Below, piece after piece: positions 20,092 through 31,024 of a stretch of 64,000 nucleotides of DNA. The stretch is taken from the NCBI RefSeq assembly GCF_017377795.1, contig NZ_JAFRDR010000005.1, positions 372,001 through 436,000 on the forward strand. The letters are read 5' to 3'. This DNA comes from Williamsia soli (GTDB taxonomy: Bacteria > Actinomycetota > Actinomycetes > Mycobacteriales > Mycobacteriaceae). How positions within the stretch are numbered: the first letter of the stretch is position 1; each line of letters starts with the position of its first letter. The position numbers and the translations under genes are program-made. Under the pieces are notes generated by a model, which worked only from the letters and a program-made list of their open reading frames with translations, did no database searches and was not told the DNA's origin.

Positions 20092-21048
20092 TCAACTGGC
20101 CGCGGTACCGAACCGGGTGCGGAAGGCGGTCGGTGTGATGCCGACGATGGCCGCGAAGTGGTGGCGCAGTAGTGTCGCCGAACTGAAGCCGACCTGGCGG
20201 GCGACCTCTTCGATCCCGAGATCGGTGGTCTCGAGCAGACTTTGGGCGGCGAGTACTCGTTGCTCAGTGAGCCAGCGGAGGGGACTGGTGCCCACCTCGT
20301 CCGCGAACCGGCGGGCAAACGTTCTGGAGGACATGTGGGCTCGGGTCGCCAGGTCGGCGATGGCGATGTCTGCGCTCAGGTTCTGCAGCATCCAGCCGAG
20401 CACCTCGCCGAAGCCGTCGGTGTCACACACGGGGACGGGCGCTTTGACGAATTGTCGTTGGCCGCCCTCGCGCTGCGGGGGTACCACCATCCGGCGGGCG
20501 ATCTTGTTCGCGATGGTGGGTCCGTGTTCTTTCCGGACCAGGTGCAGGCTGGCATCGATACCTGCGGCAGTGCCTGCGCTGGTGATGATGTTGTCCTCTT
20601 CCACATAGAGGACGTCGGTGTTGACCTGCACATGCGGGAACAGCTCGGACATCTCCTTGCCGTACCGCCAGTGGGTGCTGGCCGATAGGCCGTCGAGCAG
20701 GCCGGCCGCGGCGACCACGAACGACCCCGTGCACACCGACAGGATGTACGCGCCTCGCGCATCCGCGGCCCGCAGGACGTCGAGGACCTGTTCGTTGAAG
20801 TCGGCGCGCACCTGGCCGGCGGGGATGGCAATGAGGTCGGCGTCAGCGCACGCGTCGAGTCCGTACTGGGGGATCACCTGGGCCCCGGTGGTGAAGTTCA
20901 GCGGCGTGCCCGGATTGACGGCGCAGACCCGGAGATCGAAGCGTGGTACTCCTTCGTCGGTCCTGTCGACGCCGAACACTTCGCAGATGACGCCGTACTC
21001 GAAGGCGGCGACCGGTTCTTGCAGGATGACGGCGACGGAGCGGAGCAT
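20092..21048 (-). CDS. GlxA family AraC-type transcriptional regulator
   Basis: The 318-residue protein has an N-terminal DJ-1/PfpI-like (class I glutamine amidotransferase-like) domain, with the nucleophile-elbow segment YILSVCTGSFVVAAAG and STHWR. A C-terminal AraC helix-turn-helix domain follows (ADIAIADLATRAHMSSRTFARRF, then GIEEVARQVGFSSATLLRHHF). Such regulators often control catabolic or detoxification genes. The divergent neighbour is a 69-residue membrane protein. The ligand and targets are unknown. Confidence 0.9.
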   Translation of the reverse strand: MLRSVAVILQEPVAAFEYGVICEVFGVDRTDEGVPRFDLRVCAVNPGTPLNFTTGAQVIPQYGLDACADADLIAIPAGQVRADFNEQVLDVLRAADARGAYILSVCTGSFVVAAAGLLDGLSASTHWRYGKEMSELFPHVQVNTDVLYVEEDNIITSAGTAAGIDASLHLVRKEHGPTIANKIARRMVVPPQREGGQRQFVKAPVPVCDTDGFGEVLGWMLQNLSADIAIADLATRAHMSSRTFARRFADEVGTSPLRWLTEQRVLAAQSLLETTDLGIEEVARQVGFSSATLLRHHFAAIVGITPTAFRTRFGTAAS

Positions 21049-21130
21049 GCAGCCAGTATGGCGGAAAATTTGTGAAGACTGTCAAAATGGCCAGTGGTGG
21101 CGAGAAATGTTCGGACGCATAGTTTCGGAC

Positions 21131-21340
21131 ATGGAATTTTTATACATCTTGGTCCCAGCATTCATCGGCGTCTTCATGGTGTTCAAGGAGAACGCAAAGA
21201 AAACCGCCCACCTGCCGCGAGCTCCCTTCGGCGCCGACGCGGAGTACGGGCTCGAGGAGTGGCGGAGGTGGGCGGAAATCGAAGAACTGGACCGTCAGTG
21301 GAAGGCCGGAGTGCAGGTCAGACGACCCGGAAATCCGTGA
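21131..21340 (+). CDS. Small single-helix membrane protein
   Basis: The 69-residue product MEFLYILVPAFIGVFMVFKE... has one N-terminal membrane helix and a charged tail rich in Trp, Glu and Arg (EYGLEEWRRWAEIEELDRQW). The ATG at 21131 is chosen because it begins the hydrophobic segment; the frame is open further upstream through the GlxA gene. Its last 23 bases overlap the end of the convergent protease gene. Family unknown. Confidence 0.5.
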   Translation: MEFLYILVPAFIGVFMVFKENAKKTAHLPRAPFGADAEYGLEEWRRWAEIEELDRQWKAGVQVRRPGNP

Positions 21341-21983
21341 CGCCGTGCCGCTTCATGTCGTCGAGGATCGGCTTGATGTTCGTGCCGGTCTCCGGTCCGA
21401 TGCAGCCGATGAAGTAGTAGGCGTTGACCATCCCGATGAGCTTGTCGCCGACCACGACCGGACTGCCCGAGTCGCCTTCGACGACGCAGATCTGGCTGTA
21501 GTGTGCGAAACCGTCGGAGAACCAGGTGATGCCGCAGGTGTTGGCGGTGGTGCGCCCTTCTTTGCAGCTGATCTCGGGGAACTGCGGTGCCTGCGTACGG
21601 AGGCTGCGGATCGTGACCCCGCCGATCTTCTGGACCGGGTTAACCTTGTTCGCGTCGAATCGGATGATCGCGTAGTCGAGGTCGCTGTTCTTGTAGGTGA
21701 CCTCACCGACGGGGCCTGCATTCTGGGCAGACTCTGCGAAGACCTTGGTGCCGGCGTTGCCGCAGTGCCCGGCGGTCAATCCGACGAGGGCGTTGTTCTG
21801 GTCGCGACCGATCGCCGTGAGGGTGCACGCGGAGGCTTCTCCGTTGCGGTCCGGTAGGAGAATTCCGGATCCACCGCCGAGGTTGACCTTCGCGGGCGCG
21901 GCCGATGCGGTGGACACCCCCAGGGCTGTCAGTGCCAGTACAGCGCACAGAACTGCAAAGAAGGTGCCGGTCTTTTTGATCAT
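21318..21983 (-). CDS. Secreted chymotrypsin-like serine protease
   Basis: The 221-residue protein has a signal peptide (MIKKTGTFFAVLCAVLALTA, cleavage near the Ala-Ser-Ala-Ala at about residue 29) and the S1 catalytic triad: His73 in TAGHC, Asp103 in LDYAII and Ser172 in EGDSGSPVV. Cysteines are placed for disulfides. The ATG at 21983 is preceded by GTGAGGAAT; the frame runs 23 codons further upstream but without a signal peptide there. No pro-domain of the streptogrisin kind is evident. Extracellular proteolysis is expected; the target is unknown. Confidence 0.88.
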   Translation of the reverse strand: MIKKTGTFFAVLCAVLALTALGVSTASAAPAKVNLGGGSGILLPDRNGEASACTLTAIGRDQNNALVGLTAGHCGNAGTKVFAESAQNAGPVGEVTYKNSDLDYAIIRFDANKVNPVQKIGGVTIRSLRTQAPQFPEISCKEGRTTANTCGITWFSDGFAHYSQICVVEGDSGSPVVVGDKLIGMVNAYYFIGCIGPETGTNIKPILDDMKRHGVTDFRVV

Positions 21984-22138
21984 CAATTCCTCACGGTGGA
22001 ACTCGGGTGTCGACATGAGGAACCTACCAGGCAGAGGGCGCGCATCAGTCATCGTCGGAGCCGCACGCAGCAGCTCCGACGATGACCTCCCGACCTAGTG
22101 GTCGGTCGGTTTTTTGTGTGCTGGGAACACTTTTCAGT

Positions 22139-22618
22139 TCAGGACGGCGGACGACTCACGCACTGGGCGAGGTACAGGTTTTCACCCAGGGTCGTCATCA
22201 GCTGGAGCTGCGTTTGCAGGTAGTCGACGTGCTCTTCCTCGTCGGCCAAGATCTTCTCGAGCAAGTTGGCGCTCGTGGTGTCCTGCTTCTCACGACACAT
22301 GACGATGCCGGGTTTGAGGCGGGCGACCACATCGATCTCGATCTGCAGATCACTTTCGAACTGCTCGCCGAGAGTTTGCCCGACCTTCAGCGAGAACAAC
22401 CGCTGATAGTTGGGCAGTCCGTCGAGGAGCAGTATCCGATCGGTGATCGCCTCCGCGTGGTTCATCTCCTCGAAAGACTCCGCGCGGGTGTGCGCCGCGA
22501 CTTCGGTGAAGCCCCAGCTGTCCTGCATCTTGGAGTGCAGGAAGTACTGGTTGATCGCCGTCAATTCACTGGTCAACTGCTCATTGAGCAATTTGAGAAC
22601 TTCCGGATCGCCTTGCAT
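22139..22618 (-). CDS. bfr: Bacterioferritin
   Basis: The 159-residue protein stores iron in a 24-mer with heme at subunit interfaces. The textbook residues are in register: ferroxidase ligands Glu18, Glu51, His54, Glu94, Glu127 and His130, plus heme ligand Met52 (EEMNHAE). The ATG has AGGAGAAACC upstream. It is divergent from the duplicated-domain protein and the Bfd-like ferredoxin gene, which probably helps release its iron. No clear IdeR box was recognised. Confidence 0.96.
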   Translation of the reverse strand: MQGDPEVLKLLNEQLTSELTAINQYFLHSKMQDSWGFTEVAAHTRAESFEEMNHAEAITDRILLLDGLPNYQRLFSLKVGQTLGEQFESDLQIEIDVVARLKPGIVMCREKQDTTSANLLEKILADEEEHVDYLQTQLQLMTTLGENLYLAQCVSRPPS

Positions 22619-22766
22619 GGTTTCTCCTCACGTCAACGACACCTGACGTCTCTCATCGGGAGGGCTGTTCCTGATGGGGCTGTGGACATCACGTGTGAAA
22701 TCAATTTATCTCGGTACGATGCAGTTCGGGTGACATCCATCGCCACCGACGAGCAGGGATTGAAAA

Positions 22767-23384
22767 TTGTCCGAGCATTCGCGCATCCTGGCCTCTGACT
22801 TCTCGCTGCCCAGCGGCGAGGGAATCGTCGAGCGGCTGTCCGAGAACAACGACTCGCTGGCTCGCCTCGGCGCGCGTCATCTGGTGGTCTACCGCGGCCT
22901 GGACGATCCTCGGCGGGTGTTCGCGACCCTCGGGTTGCATGATCGCGGCTCGATAGAGAAGCTGGTTCGTAATCCGGCGGTGTTCGATTGGTTCGACGCG
23001 GCGGGTGTGGACGAGATTCCCCCGCTGTTCGCCGGTGAGGTGGTGGAGAAGATCGACCTGGCCTCGGCAGAGTCCGATCACTCGGGCATCCTCGTCGCCG
23101 CGATCGCTCCGGTGGAGAGCGTGCCCGCCCTACTCGGCGCGGTGCGGAAGAGTCTGCGGAGGTTCATCTCCGCCGGCGTTCGCAGGGTCTGGATCTACCA
23201 GGCTCTCGACGACCGCCAGGAAGTGATGATCTTGCAAGAACTCGACACCGAAGAAAGTGCGGTTGCGTGGGTGGAGCATCCCGACGCCGCCGCCGAGTGG
23301 ATGTCGGGGGCTGGTGTCGGGGTGTATCCGCCGTTGTTCGTAGGAAAGCTACAGCGGATCATGGACCTGCAGCCGCAGACCTAG
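22767..23384 (+). CDS. Protein with two tandem ABM-like domains, unknown function
   Basis: The 205-residue protein consists of two similar halves of about 95 residues. Each ends with a related segment: DEIPPLFAGEVVEKIDL in the first half and GVYPPLFVGKLQRIMDL in the second. Both carry the strand-helix pattern of dimeric alpha-beta barrels (LVVYRGLDDPRRVFATLG and VWIYQALDDRQEVMILQEL). The start is a TTG at 22767. It sits between divergent bfr and the downstream bfd-like gene. Relatives are, as I recall, sometimes labelled as fatty-acid ligases, for which I see no support. Confidence 0.65.
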   Translation: MSEHSRILASDFSLPSGEGIVERLSENNDSLARLGARHLVVYRGLDDPRRVFATLGLHDRGSIEKLVRNPAVFDWFDAAGVDEIPPLFAGEVVEKIDLASAESDHSGILVAAIAPVESVPALLGAVRKSLRRFISAGVRRVWIYQALDDRQEVMILQELDTEESAVAWVEHPDAAAEWMSGAGVGVYPPLFVGKLQRIMDLQPQT

Positions 23385-23398
23385 TCCGGGACCGCCTC

Positions 23399-23578
23399 AT
23401 GTACGTCTGCCTGTGTCAAGGAGTCACCAGCCACGTGGTCGAACAGTCGGTGGCCGATGGCGCACGGACCTCCAAAGAGGTGGCCATCGCGTGTGGTGCC
23501 GGCGCGGATTGCGGTCGCTGCCGCAAGACGGTTCGGGCGATCATCGAGGCCCACTTCGCGAACAGTCCGGCCGGGTGA
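23399..23578 (+). CDS. bfd: Bacterioferritin-associated ferredoxin
   Basis: The 59-residue protein has the four cluster cysteines at positions 4, 6, 38 and 41, as in E. coli Bfd, which binds a [2Fe-2S] cluster and delivers electrons to bacterioferritin for iron release. The fifth Cys at 32 is extra. The ATG at 23399 is chosen so that the protein begins MYVCLCQG; the frame is open upstream through the previous gene. It follows that gene by 14 bases, divergent from bfr. Confidence 0.92.
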   Translation: MYVCLCQGVTSHVVEQSVADGARTSKEVAIACGAGADCGRCRKTVRAIIEAHFANSPAG

Positions 23579-23627
23579 CGGCGACCAGGGATGACGTGGC
23601 GGCCGCGCCACACTAGTGTCAGCGGGT

Positions 23628-25628
23628 ATGGCATATTTTGTGACGGGGGCCACAGGTTTCATCGGCAGAAATCTGCTCGGCGAACTGCTGAACAATCGCG
23701 ACGGCGAGATCTTCGTACTGGTGCGCAGAGGCTCGCGCCGCAAGATCGAACGACTCATCCGGCAGTGGGATACCGACAGGGTCACCCCGGTCGTCGGAGA
23801 CCTGCAGGCCGACAACCTCGGAGTCGACACGGCGTGGATCGCCGACCATCGCGGCGACATCGACCACTTCTTCCACCTCGCGGCGATCTACGACATGACC
23901 GCGTCCGACGAGGCCAACGAGATGCTGAACGTCGGGGGCACGCGGGCGGCGCTCTCTCTCGCCGAGGCACTCGACGCCGGGTGCTTCCATCAGGTCTCCT
24001 CCGTCGCCGCAGCAGGTGAGTTCCGCGGCCGGTTCGACGAGTCGATGTTCGACGAGGGCCAGGAACTGCTGTCGGCGTACCACCGAACCAAGTTCGAATC
24101 CGAACGCATCGTCCGTGACGAGGCCACTGTCCCCTGGCGCGTCTACCGGCCGGCGATCGTCCTCGGACACTCGGAAACCGGTGCGATGGACAAGATCGAC
24201 GGGCCGTACTACTTCTTCCCGTTGTTCAAGCGGATGCGTGACGCGCTGCCGGGCGCCCTACCGCTACTGGGTGTCGACCTCGGAAACACCAACGTGGTCC
24301 CGGTCGATTATGTCGCGCGGGCGATGGACCACCTGGCACATCTGCCGGGCCGAGACGGTGAAGCCTTCCACCTGGTGAACCCGAAGCCGCAGAACACCGT
24401 CGGGATGGTCAACACATTTGCCGCAGCCGCAGGCGCACCCAAATTCGCGGTACCCGTCGACCGGTCCGTGACCGACCTGGTGCCGACGTATCTCCTGCCC
24501 CGCGCGCTGCAACCGAGCTCCTTGCTCGGCACCGTCGTGCGGTCGGGCCCGGCGCAGTTCGCGCTCCGGCAGACTGTCGGGCGGCTTGGGATTCCACCCG
24601 AAGTCCTTGCCCACGTGTCGTTCCCGGGAACCTTCTCCTCCTATGCGACGGAAGAGGCGTTGGCGGGCTCGGGCATCTCTGTGCCTGAACTGGACACGTA
24701 TGCGGCCAACCTGTGGACCTACTGGGAACAGTTCCTCGACGACTCGATCAAATCCGATCGCAGTGTCGTGAAGGAGCTGTCGGGCAAAACGGTGGTGATC
24801 ACCGGTGCCTCGTCCGGAATCGGCCTGGTGACGGCCGTCAAGGTCGCGAAAGCCGGTGGTATCCCGATCCTGGTGGCACGCGGACTCGACAAACTCGAGG
24901 CGACCAAGGATCTGATCGAGGGTCAGGGCGGCACCGCCTACGCATACGGCTGCGACCTGTCGGACCTCGACGCGATCGACGCGCTGACCAAGCAACTCGG
25001 CGACGACTTCGACCACATCGACTTCATCGTCAACAATGCCGGCCGCTCGATTCGCCGGTCGCTGAAGCTGTCGGAAGACCGGTTCCACGATTTCGAACGG
25101 ACCATGCAGCTCAACTACTTCGGCGCGATCCGGCTCGTGATCGGTCTACTGCCGACGATGCGTGCACAGGGCGGTGGCCACATCGTCAACGTCTCATCCA
25201 TCGGGGTGCAGACCAATCCGCCACGGTTCAGTGCTTACGTGGCGTCGAAGGCGGCGCTGGACTCGTGGTCGAACGTGGTGTCGTCGGAGTTGGTCGGCGA
25301 CGGGATCTCCTTCACCGGGATCCACATGCCACTGGTGCGGACACCGATGATCGCCCCCACCAAGCTCTACGACAGATTCCCGACCATCAGTCCGGGCCAG
25401 GCCGCCGACAAGGTGATCACGGCGCTGGTCGACCGACCGCACGAGATCAACACGGCCCTGGGTAATCTCGGGTCCGTAGCGCATACAGTGACGCCCAAGC
25501 TGGCGTTTCGGATCCTGCATTTGGCCTATCAGGTGTTCCCGGACTCCGCCGCTGCGCGCGGCGATCAGGGCCGCAGCGAGTCCGAGCAGATCCTGCTCGC
25601 TCGCGTCCTCAAGGGCGTGCACTGGTAG
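23628..25628 (+). CDS. Two-domain fatty acyl-CoA reductase (SDR-SDR fusion)
   Basis: The 666-residue protein joins two Rossmann modules. Residues 1 to about 365 form an extended SDR of the Male-sterile/NAD_binding_4 type (GATGFIG at 7-13, YHRTK). About 390 to 640 form a classical SDR (TGASSGIG near 391, YVASK near 537) resembling Acinetobacter Acr1. This architecture matches mycobacterial AcrA1-like and rhodococcal FcrA-like reductases, which turn long-chain acyl-CoA into aldehyde or alcohol for wax ester synthesis. The ATG at 23628 fits the start of the nucleotide-binding strand better than the upstream GTG at 23616. Confidence 0.88.
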   Translation: MAYFVTGATGFIGRNLLGELLNNRDGEIFVLVRRGSRRKIERLIRQWDTDRVTPVVGDLQADNLGVDTAWIADHRGDIDHFFHLAAIYDMTASDEANEMLNVGGTRAALSLAEALDAGCFHQVSSVAAAGEFRGRFDESMFDEGQELLSAYHRTKFESERIVRDEATVPWRVYRPAIVLGHSETGAMDKIDGPYYFFPLFKRMRDALPGALPLLGVDLGNTNVVPVDYVARAMDHLAHLPGRDGEAFHLVNPKPQNTVGMVNTFAAAAGAPKFAVPVDRSVTDLVPTYLLPRALQPSSLLGTVVRSGPAQFALRQTVGRLGIPPEVLAHVSFPGTFSSYATEEALAGSGISVPELDTYAANLWTYWEQFLDDSIKSDRSVVKELSGKTVVITGASSGIGLVTAVKVAKAGGIPILVARGLDKLEATKDLIEGQGGTAYAYGCDLSDLDAIDALTKQLGDDFDHIDFIVNNAGRSIRRSLKLSEDRFHDFERTMQLNYFGAIRLVIGLLPTMRAQGGGHIVNVSSIGVQTNPPRFSAYVASKAALDSWSNVVSSELVGDGISFTGIHMPLVRTPMIAPTKLYDRFPTISPGQAADKVITALVDRPHEINTALGNLGSVAHTVTPKLAFRILHLAYQVFPDSAAARGDQGRSESEQILLARVLKGVHW

Positions 25629-25650
25629 GTCGGAGCCGGTCGCGGGCCAC

Positions 25651-26853
25651 TCAGCGATCGGCGGGACGGTAGGCGGTCACCACCACGGCACCGCCGAGCC
25701 CGATGTTGTGTTGTAGCGCGACTTTCGCGCCGTCGACTTGACGTTTGTCGGCGGTGCCGCGGAGTTGCCACGTCAATTCGCTCGCCTGTGCCAGGCCGGT
25801 GGCTCCGAGGGGATGGCCTTTCGAGATCAGACCACCGGACGGGTTCACGACCCAGCTGCCCCCGTAGGTCGTCTCCCCGCCGTCGATCAGCTTTCCACCG
25901 TCGCCCTCACCGCACAGGCCCAGCGCCTCGTAGGTGAGCAGCTCGTTCACGGAGAAACAGTCGTGCAGCTCGATGACGTCGACATCGGTCGGCTCGATCT
26001 CCGCCTGCTCATACACCTTTCGGGCTGCATGACGGGTCATGTCGGCGCCGACAATGGTGATCGCGCTCTTGTCGGTGAAGGTGGTCTCGAGGTCGGTGAC
26101 CATGGCCTGTCCGACGATCTCGACGGCCTGCGCAGCCAGACCGTGCTCGTCGACAAAACGCTCGCTCGCGAGGACCACCGCGCCGGAGCCGTCGGAGGTC
26201 GGTGAGCACTGGAGCCTGGTCAGCTCGATCGGCTCGTAGATCATCTTCGCGGCCTTGATCTCGTCGAGCGAGTACTCGTCCTGGAACTGGGCGTACGGGT
26301 TGTTGATCGAGTGCCGATGGTTCTTCTCTCCGATCTTGGCGAAGTGCTCCGCGGTGGTCCCGTAACGCCGCATGTGTTCGAGGCCTGCAGCACCGAACAT
26401 CCACGGTGCAGCCGGGAATGCGAACTCGAACAATTCCGACTCCGCGGCGATGTGGCGCATCAGTGGCTGTTCCCGGTCTTGCGCGCCGCCGGCCAACGAG
26501 CCCGGTTGCATCTTCTCGAATCCCAACGCCAGCACACAATCTGCCAGTCCGCCGCGAATCGATCGGGCCGCGAGGTACAGCGCCGTCGAACCGGTGGAAC
26601 AGTTGTTGTTGACGTTCGTGATCGGGATACCCGTCATGCCCAGCTCGTAGACGGCACGTTGACCACAGGTCGAATCGCCGTAGACGTACCCGACGTGCGC
26701 CTCGTCGATCTGGTCGAAGGTGATCCCGGCATCCTCCAGCGCTCGGGTGCCCGATTCCTTGGCCATGGCCGGATAGTCCCAGCCCTCCCTGCGACCAGGC
26801 TTCTCGAACTTGGTCATCCCGACACCGATCACAAAGACACGATTTCCGCTCAT
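25651..26853 (-). CDS. Thiolase-like lipid-transfer protein (SCP-x type)
   Basis: The 400-residue protein belongs to the thiolase superfamily branch called lipid-transfer or SCP-x-like proteins. Visible elements are [10 protein letters not shown], the nucleophile Cys85 in [18 protein letters not shown] and [14 protein letters not shown]. Members act in beta-oxidation or in retro-aldol cleavage of steroid side chains. The ATG at 26853 is preferred over one six codons upstream because [12 protein letters not shown] is the usual beginning. It is convergent with the acyl-CoA reductase gene and 40 bases downstream of the epoxide hydrolase gene on the same strand. Confidence 0.88.
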   Translation of the reverse strand: MSGNRVFVIGVGMTKFEKPGRREGWDYPAMAKESGTRALEDAGITFDQIDEAHVGYVYGDSTCGQRAVYELGMTGIPITNVNNNCSTGSTALYLAARSIRGGLADCVLALGFEKMQPGSLAGGAQDREQPLMRHIAAESELFEFAFPAAPWMFGAAGLEHMRRYGTTAEHFAKIGEKNHRHSINNPYAQFQDEYSLDEIKAAKMIYEPIELTRLQCSPTSDGSGAVVLASERFVDEHGLAAQAVEIVGQAMVTDLETTFTDKSAITIVGADMTRHAARKVYEQAEIEPTDVDVIELHDCFSVNELLTYEALGLCGEGDGGKLIDGGETTYGGSWVVNPSGGLISKGHPLGATGLAQASELTWQLRGTADKRQVDGAKVALQHNIGLGGAVVVTAYRPADR

Positions 26854-26893
26854 CGTGTCAGCGTCCCACATACGGAACGGCGGGACGTGCGGA

Positions 26894-28048
26894 TCAGCGG
26901 TAGGGGCGAAAGAACTCCCTCAGTTCCTGTGCGTACAGCTCGGGCTCTTCGAACGGCGCGAAATGCCCGCCCCGCGCCGGTTCGCTGACGCGCGCGACGT
27001 TCGCGGTGCGATCGAGCCAGTCCCGCGGCGGCAGGACAACGTCTCCGGGGAAGAGCGAGAAGCCGGACGGCACCTGCACCCGCCGAGCGTGTTGCTCGGA
27101 CGGGATCGCGCCGTTGGCCCGGTACATCCGCATCGATGACCCGATCGTCTCGGTGAGCCAGTAGATCGTGATGTTCGTGAGGATTTCGTCTTTGGTGAAG
27201 GCGCGTTCGACGTCACCGGCGCAGTCACTCCAGGACCGCATCTTCTCGACGATCCAGGCCGCCAGGCCCGCAGGGGAGTCGGTGAGCCCGACGGCCGCGG
27301 TCTGCGGTTTGGTGCGGTGGATGGCGGCGTAGGCGCCCTCGGATTGTCCCCACGCCACCGCGCCGTCGACCCAGTTCTGTTCGGAGGGGGTGAGGTCCGT
27401 TGGTGCACCCGGATACAGGGGGAGCCCGGCGTCGGTGCGGTGGACCGCGACAACCCGTTCTGGATTGTCGAGAGCGAGATAGCGACTCACGTGGCTGCCG
27501 ATGTCGCCTCCTGCGGCACCGAACCGTTCGTAGCCGAGGACCCCCATGAGTTCGGCGAAAAGTCCGGCGACAGCGACGGAGTCGATCGGAGCCCCCGGGC
27601 GATCGGAGTAACCAAAGCCTGGGACGTCGGGCACCACGACATCGAAGGCATCGGCGGGGTCAGCGCCGTGGGCGCCCGGATCGGTGAGCAGTGGAACGAC
27701 TTTCGAGTACCGCCAGAAGGAGTCCGGCCAGCCGTGGCTCAGTATCAGCGGCAGAGCGGCTGTGTCGGACTTCGCCCGCGCATGGACGAAGTGGATCCCG
27801 AGTCCGCGGATCGGCACACGAAAACGGGGGAGCGCGTTCAGCGCAGCTTCCTGGGTCGGCCAGTCGAATTCCTCGATCCAATAATCGACCAGTTCCCGGA
27901 GGTAGTCGACGTCGGTGCCGAGCGCCCATCCCGCGTCCTCGGGAGCATCGGGCCACCGCGTTGCTCGCAGGCGCCCCCGGAGATCCTCGAGCGCGGCGGG
28001 GGTGGCCTGCGGTCGGAACGGTTCGGGCTGGGTCGATGTGTCCGCCAT
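26894..28048 (-). CDS. Epoxide hydrolase (EHN plus alpha/beta hydrolase)
   Basis: The 384-residue protein has an N-terminal EHN domain ([24 protein letters not shown]) followed by an alpha/beta hydrolase. The oxyanion segment HGWP is at 105-108, the nucleophile Asp182 is in GGDIGS, and the C-terminal His362 is in [11 protein letters not shown]. The enzyme would open an epoxide to a diol. It precedes the thiolase gene on the same strand with 40 bases between, so the two may act on one lipid substrate. Its promoter region contains a 19-bp perfect inverted repeat. Confidence 0.9.
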   Translation of the reverse strand: MADTSTQPEPFRPQATPAALEDLRGRLRATRWPDAPEDAGWALGTDVDYLRELVDYWIEEFDWPTQEAALNALPRFRVPIRGLGIHFVHARAKSDTAALPLILSHGWPDSFWRYSKVVPLLTDPGAHGADPADAFDVVVPDVPGFGYSDRPGAPIDSVAVAGLFAELMGVLGYERFGAAGGDIGSHVSRYLALDNPERVVAVHRTDAGLPLYPGAPTDLTPSEQNWVDGAVAWGQSEGAYAAIHRTKPQTAAVGLTDSPAGLAAWIVEKMRSWSDCAGDVERAFTKDEILTNITIYWLTETIGSSMRMYRANGAIPSEQHARRVQVPSGFSLFPGDVVLPPRDWLDRTANVARVSEPARGGHFAPFEEPELYAQELREFFRPYR

Positions 28049-28083
28049 GGTGTTTGATCTTACGCAAAACCCACAAACCCACC

Positions 28084-28132
28084 CGTTTCAGTCAAACGCT
28101 CCAGCTGAAAACCGGAGCGTTTGACTGAAACG
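28084..28132. repeat. 19-bp perfect inverted repeat in a divergent promoter region
   Basis: CGTTTCAGTCAAACGCTCC at 28084-28102 pairs perfectly with 28114-28132 around an 11-base loop. It lies between divergent genes, so it is not in a terminator position. The loop and stem edge contain CTGAAAACCGG, also found at 7008-7018. Confidence 0.8.
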
Positions 28133-28199
28133 AGTTTATCTGCAATGACTTTCGGTCCATGCGGCCATATTGTCGGATGCCCATGGCATAGTCGACAAC

Positions 28200-30092
<1,893 letters not shown>

Positions 30093-30093
30093 C

Positions 30094-30960
30094 TCATCCG
30101 TGCCACTGGACGAGTACCTCGTCGCGAAATCGTTTGAGGTCGAGAATCTTCTGCTCCGTGGAGACGTCGCTCCCGCTGTAGAGGAGCCAAGGCATCGTCA
30201 GGATGTGGGTGACGCCTGCGGCCTCGGCGTGCCGGTAATGGTCGGCAGTGAAGGCATCGGTGAGGGGCGCGATGATGGAGAAGTCGGTGCCCGTTTGCCC
30301 GTACTCTTCACGCAGCTCGTGAAGGCGGCTGGTGGTGGCGATGGCTTCGTCCGTGGTCATGAGATCGCCGATCCAGCCGTCGTGGTGGGCGGCCCGGCGT
30401 AAGGCGCGTTCGGAGAGTCCTCCGATCAGGATCGGGATCCGCGGCGGCGTGGGTGACATCTCGACACGGGGCACGGTATAGCTCTCGCCGTCGAACTCGG
30501 TCCATCCGGGTGTCCACAGCGACCTCATCAGTTCGACGATCTCGTCGGTCCGCCTGCCGCGACCCTCGAACCGAGCCCCCATCAGCTCGAACTCGTCTCT
30601 ACTCCAGCCCACCCCGAGGCCGAGTTCCACCCGGCCACCGCTGAGTACCGACGCCGTCCCGATGGCCTTCGCTGCGGTGAAGGGATCGCGCAACGCGGCG
30701 ACGTACACCGTGTTCACGAATCGGAGCCGCCGGGTGCACTGGGCGAGGCTACCGATCAGGACCCACGGGTCAGGCCAATCCGTGAACCGATCCCAGCGCC
30801 GCGTTCCGTCGTCGGTGTATGGGTACGGCGTCGACATCTCCTCGAAATCGACGACATGGTCAGGTATTCCCAGCCCGTGATAGCCGAGTTCATCTGCTGC
30901 ACGAGCAATTTGGAGGATCTCGGCAGTGGGGAGAAAGGCGGTGCTGATATAGAACTTCAC
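30094..30960 (-). CDS. LLM class oxidoreductase, probably F420-dependent
   Basis: The 288-residue protein is a TIM-barrel luciferase-like oxidoreductase of the type annotated as F420-dependent in actinobacteria. Typical segments are ARAADELGYHGLGIPDHV, LSGGRVELGLGVGWSRDEFELMG and PILIGGLSERALRRAAHHDGWIG. The substrate is not predictable. It is convergent with the HNH gene, with one base between the stop codons. Confidence 0.85.
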   Translation of the reverse strand: MKFYISTAFLPTAEILQIARAADELGYHGLGIPDHVVDFEEMSTPYPYTDDGTRRWDRFTDWPDPWVLIGSLAQCTRRLRFVNTVYVAALRDPFTAAKAIGTASVLSGGRVELGLGVGWSRDEFELMGARFEGRGRRTDEIVELMRSLWTPGWTEFDGESYTVPRVEMSPTPPRIPILIGGLSERALRRAAHHDGWIGDLMTTDEAIATTSRLHELREEYGQTGTDFSIIAPLTDAFTADHYRHAEAAGVTHILTMPWLLYSGSDVSTEQKILDLKRFRDEVLVQWHG

Positions 30961-31024
30961 AAAGTGGACAGTAGTCTATTTTTCGGCCCGGGCGGAATGT
31001 CCCCACTGGCTTACTGCCGTGGCG

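Noticed and set aside
19335-20318. A 327-codon minus-strand frame containing the 35-bp repeats as a peptide repeat
   Set aside because: It overlaps two other genes, lacks a ribosome site and has shadow-like composition; the repeat is better viewed as DNA.
22619-22766. IdeR or other iron-regulator box between bfr and the divergent gene
   Set aside because: No sequence close to the TTAGGTTAGGCTAACCTAA consensus was found.
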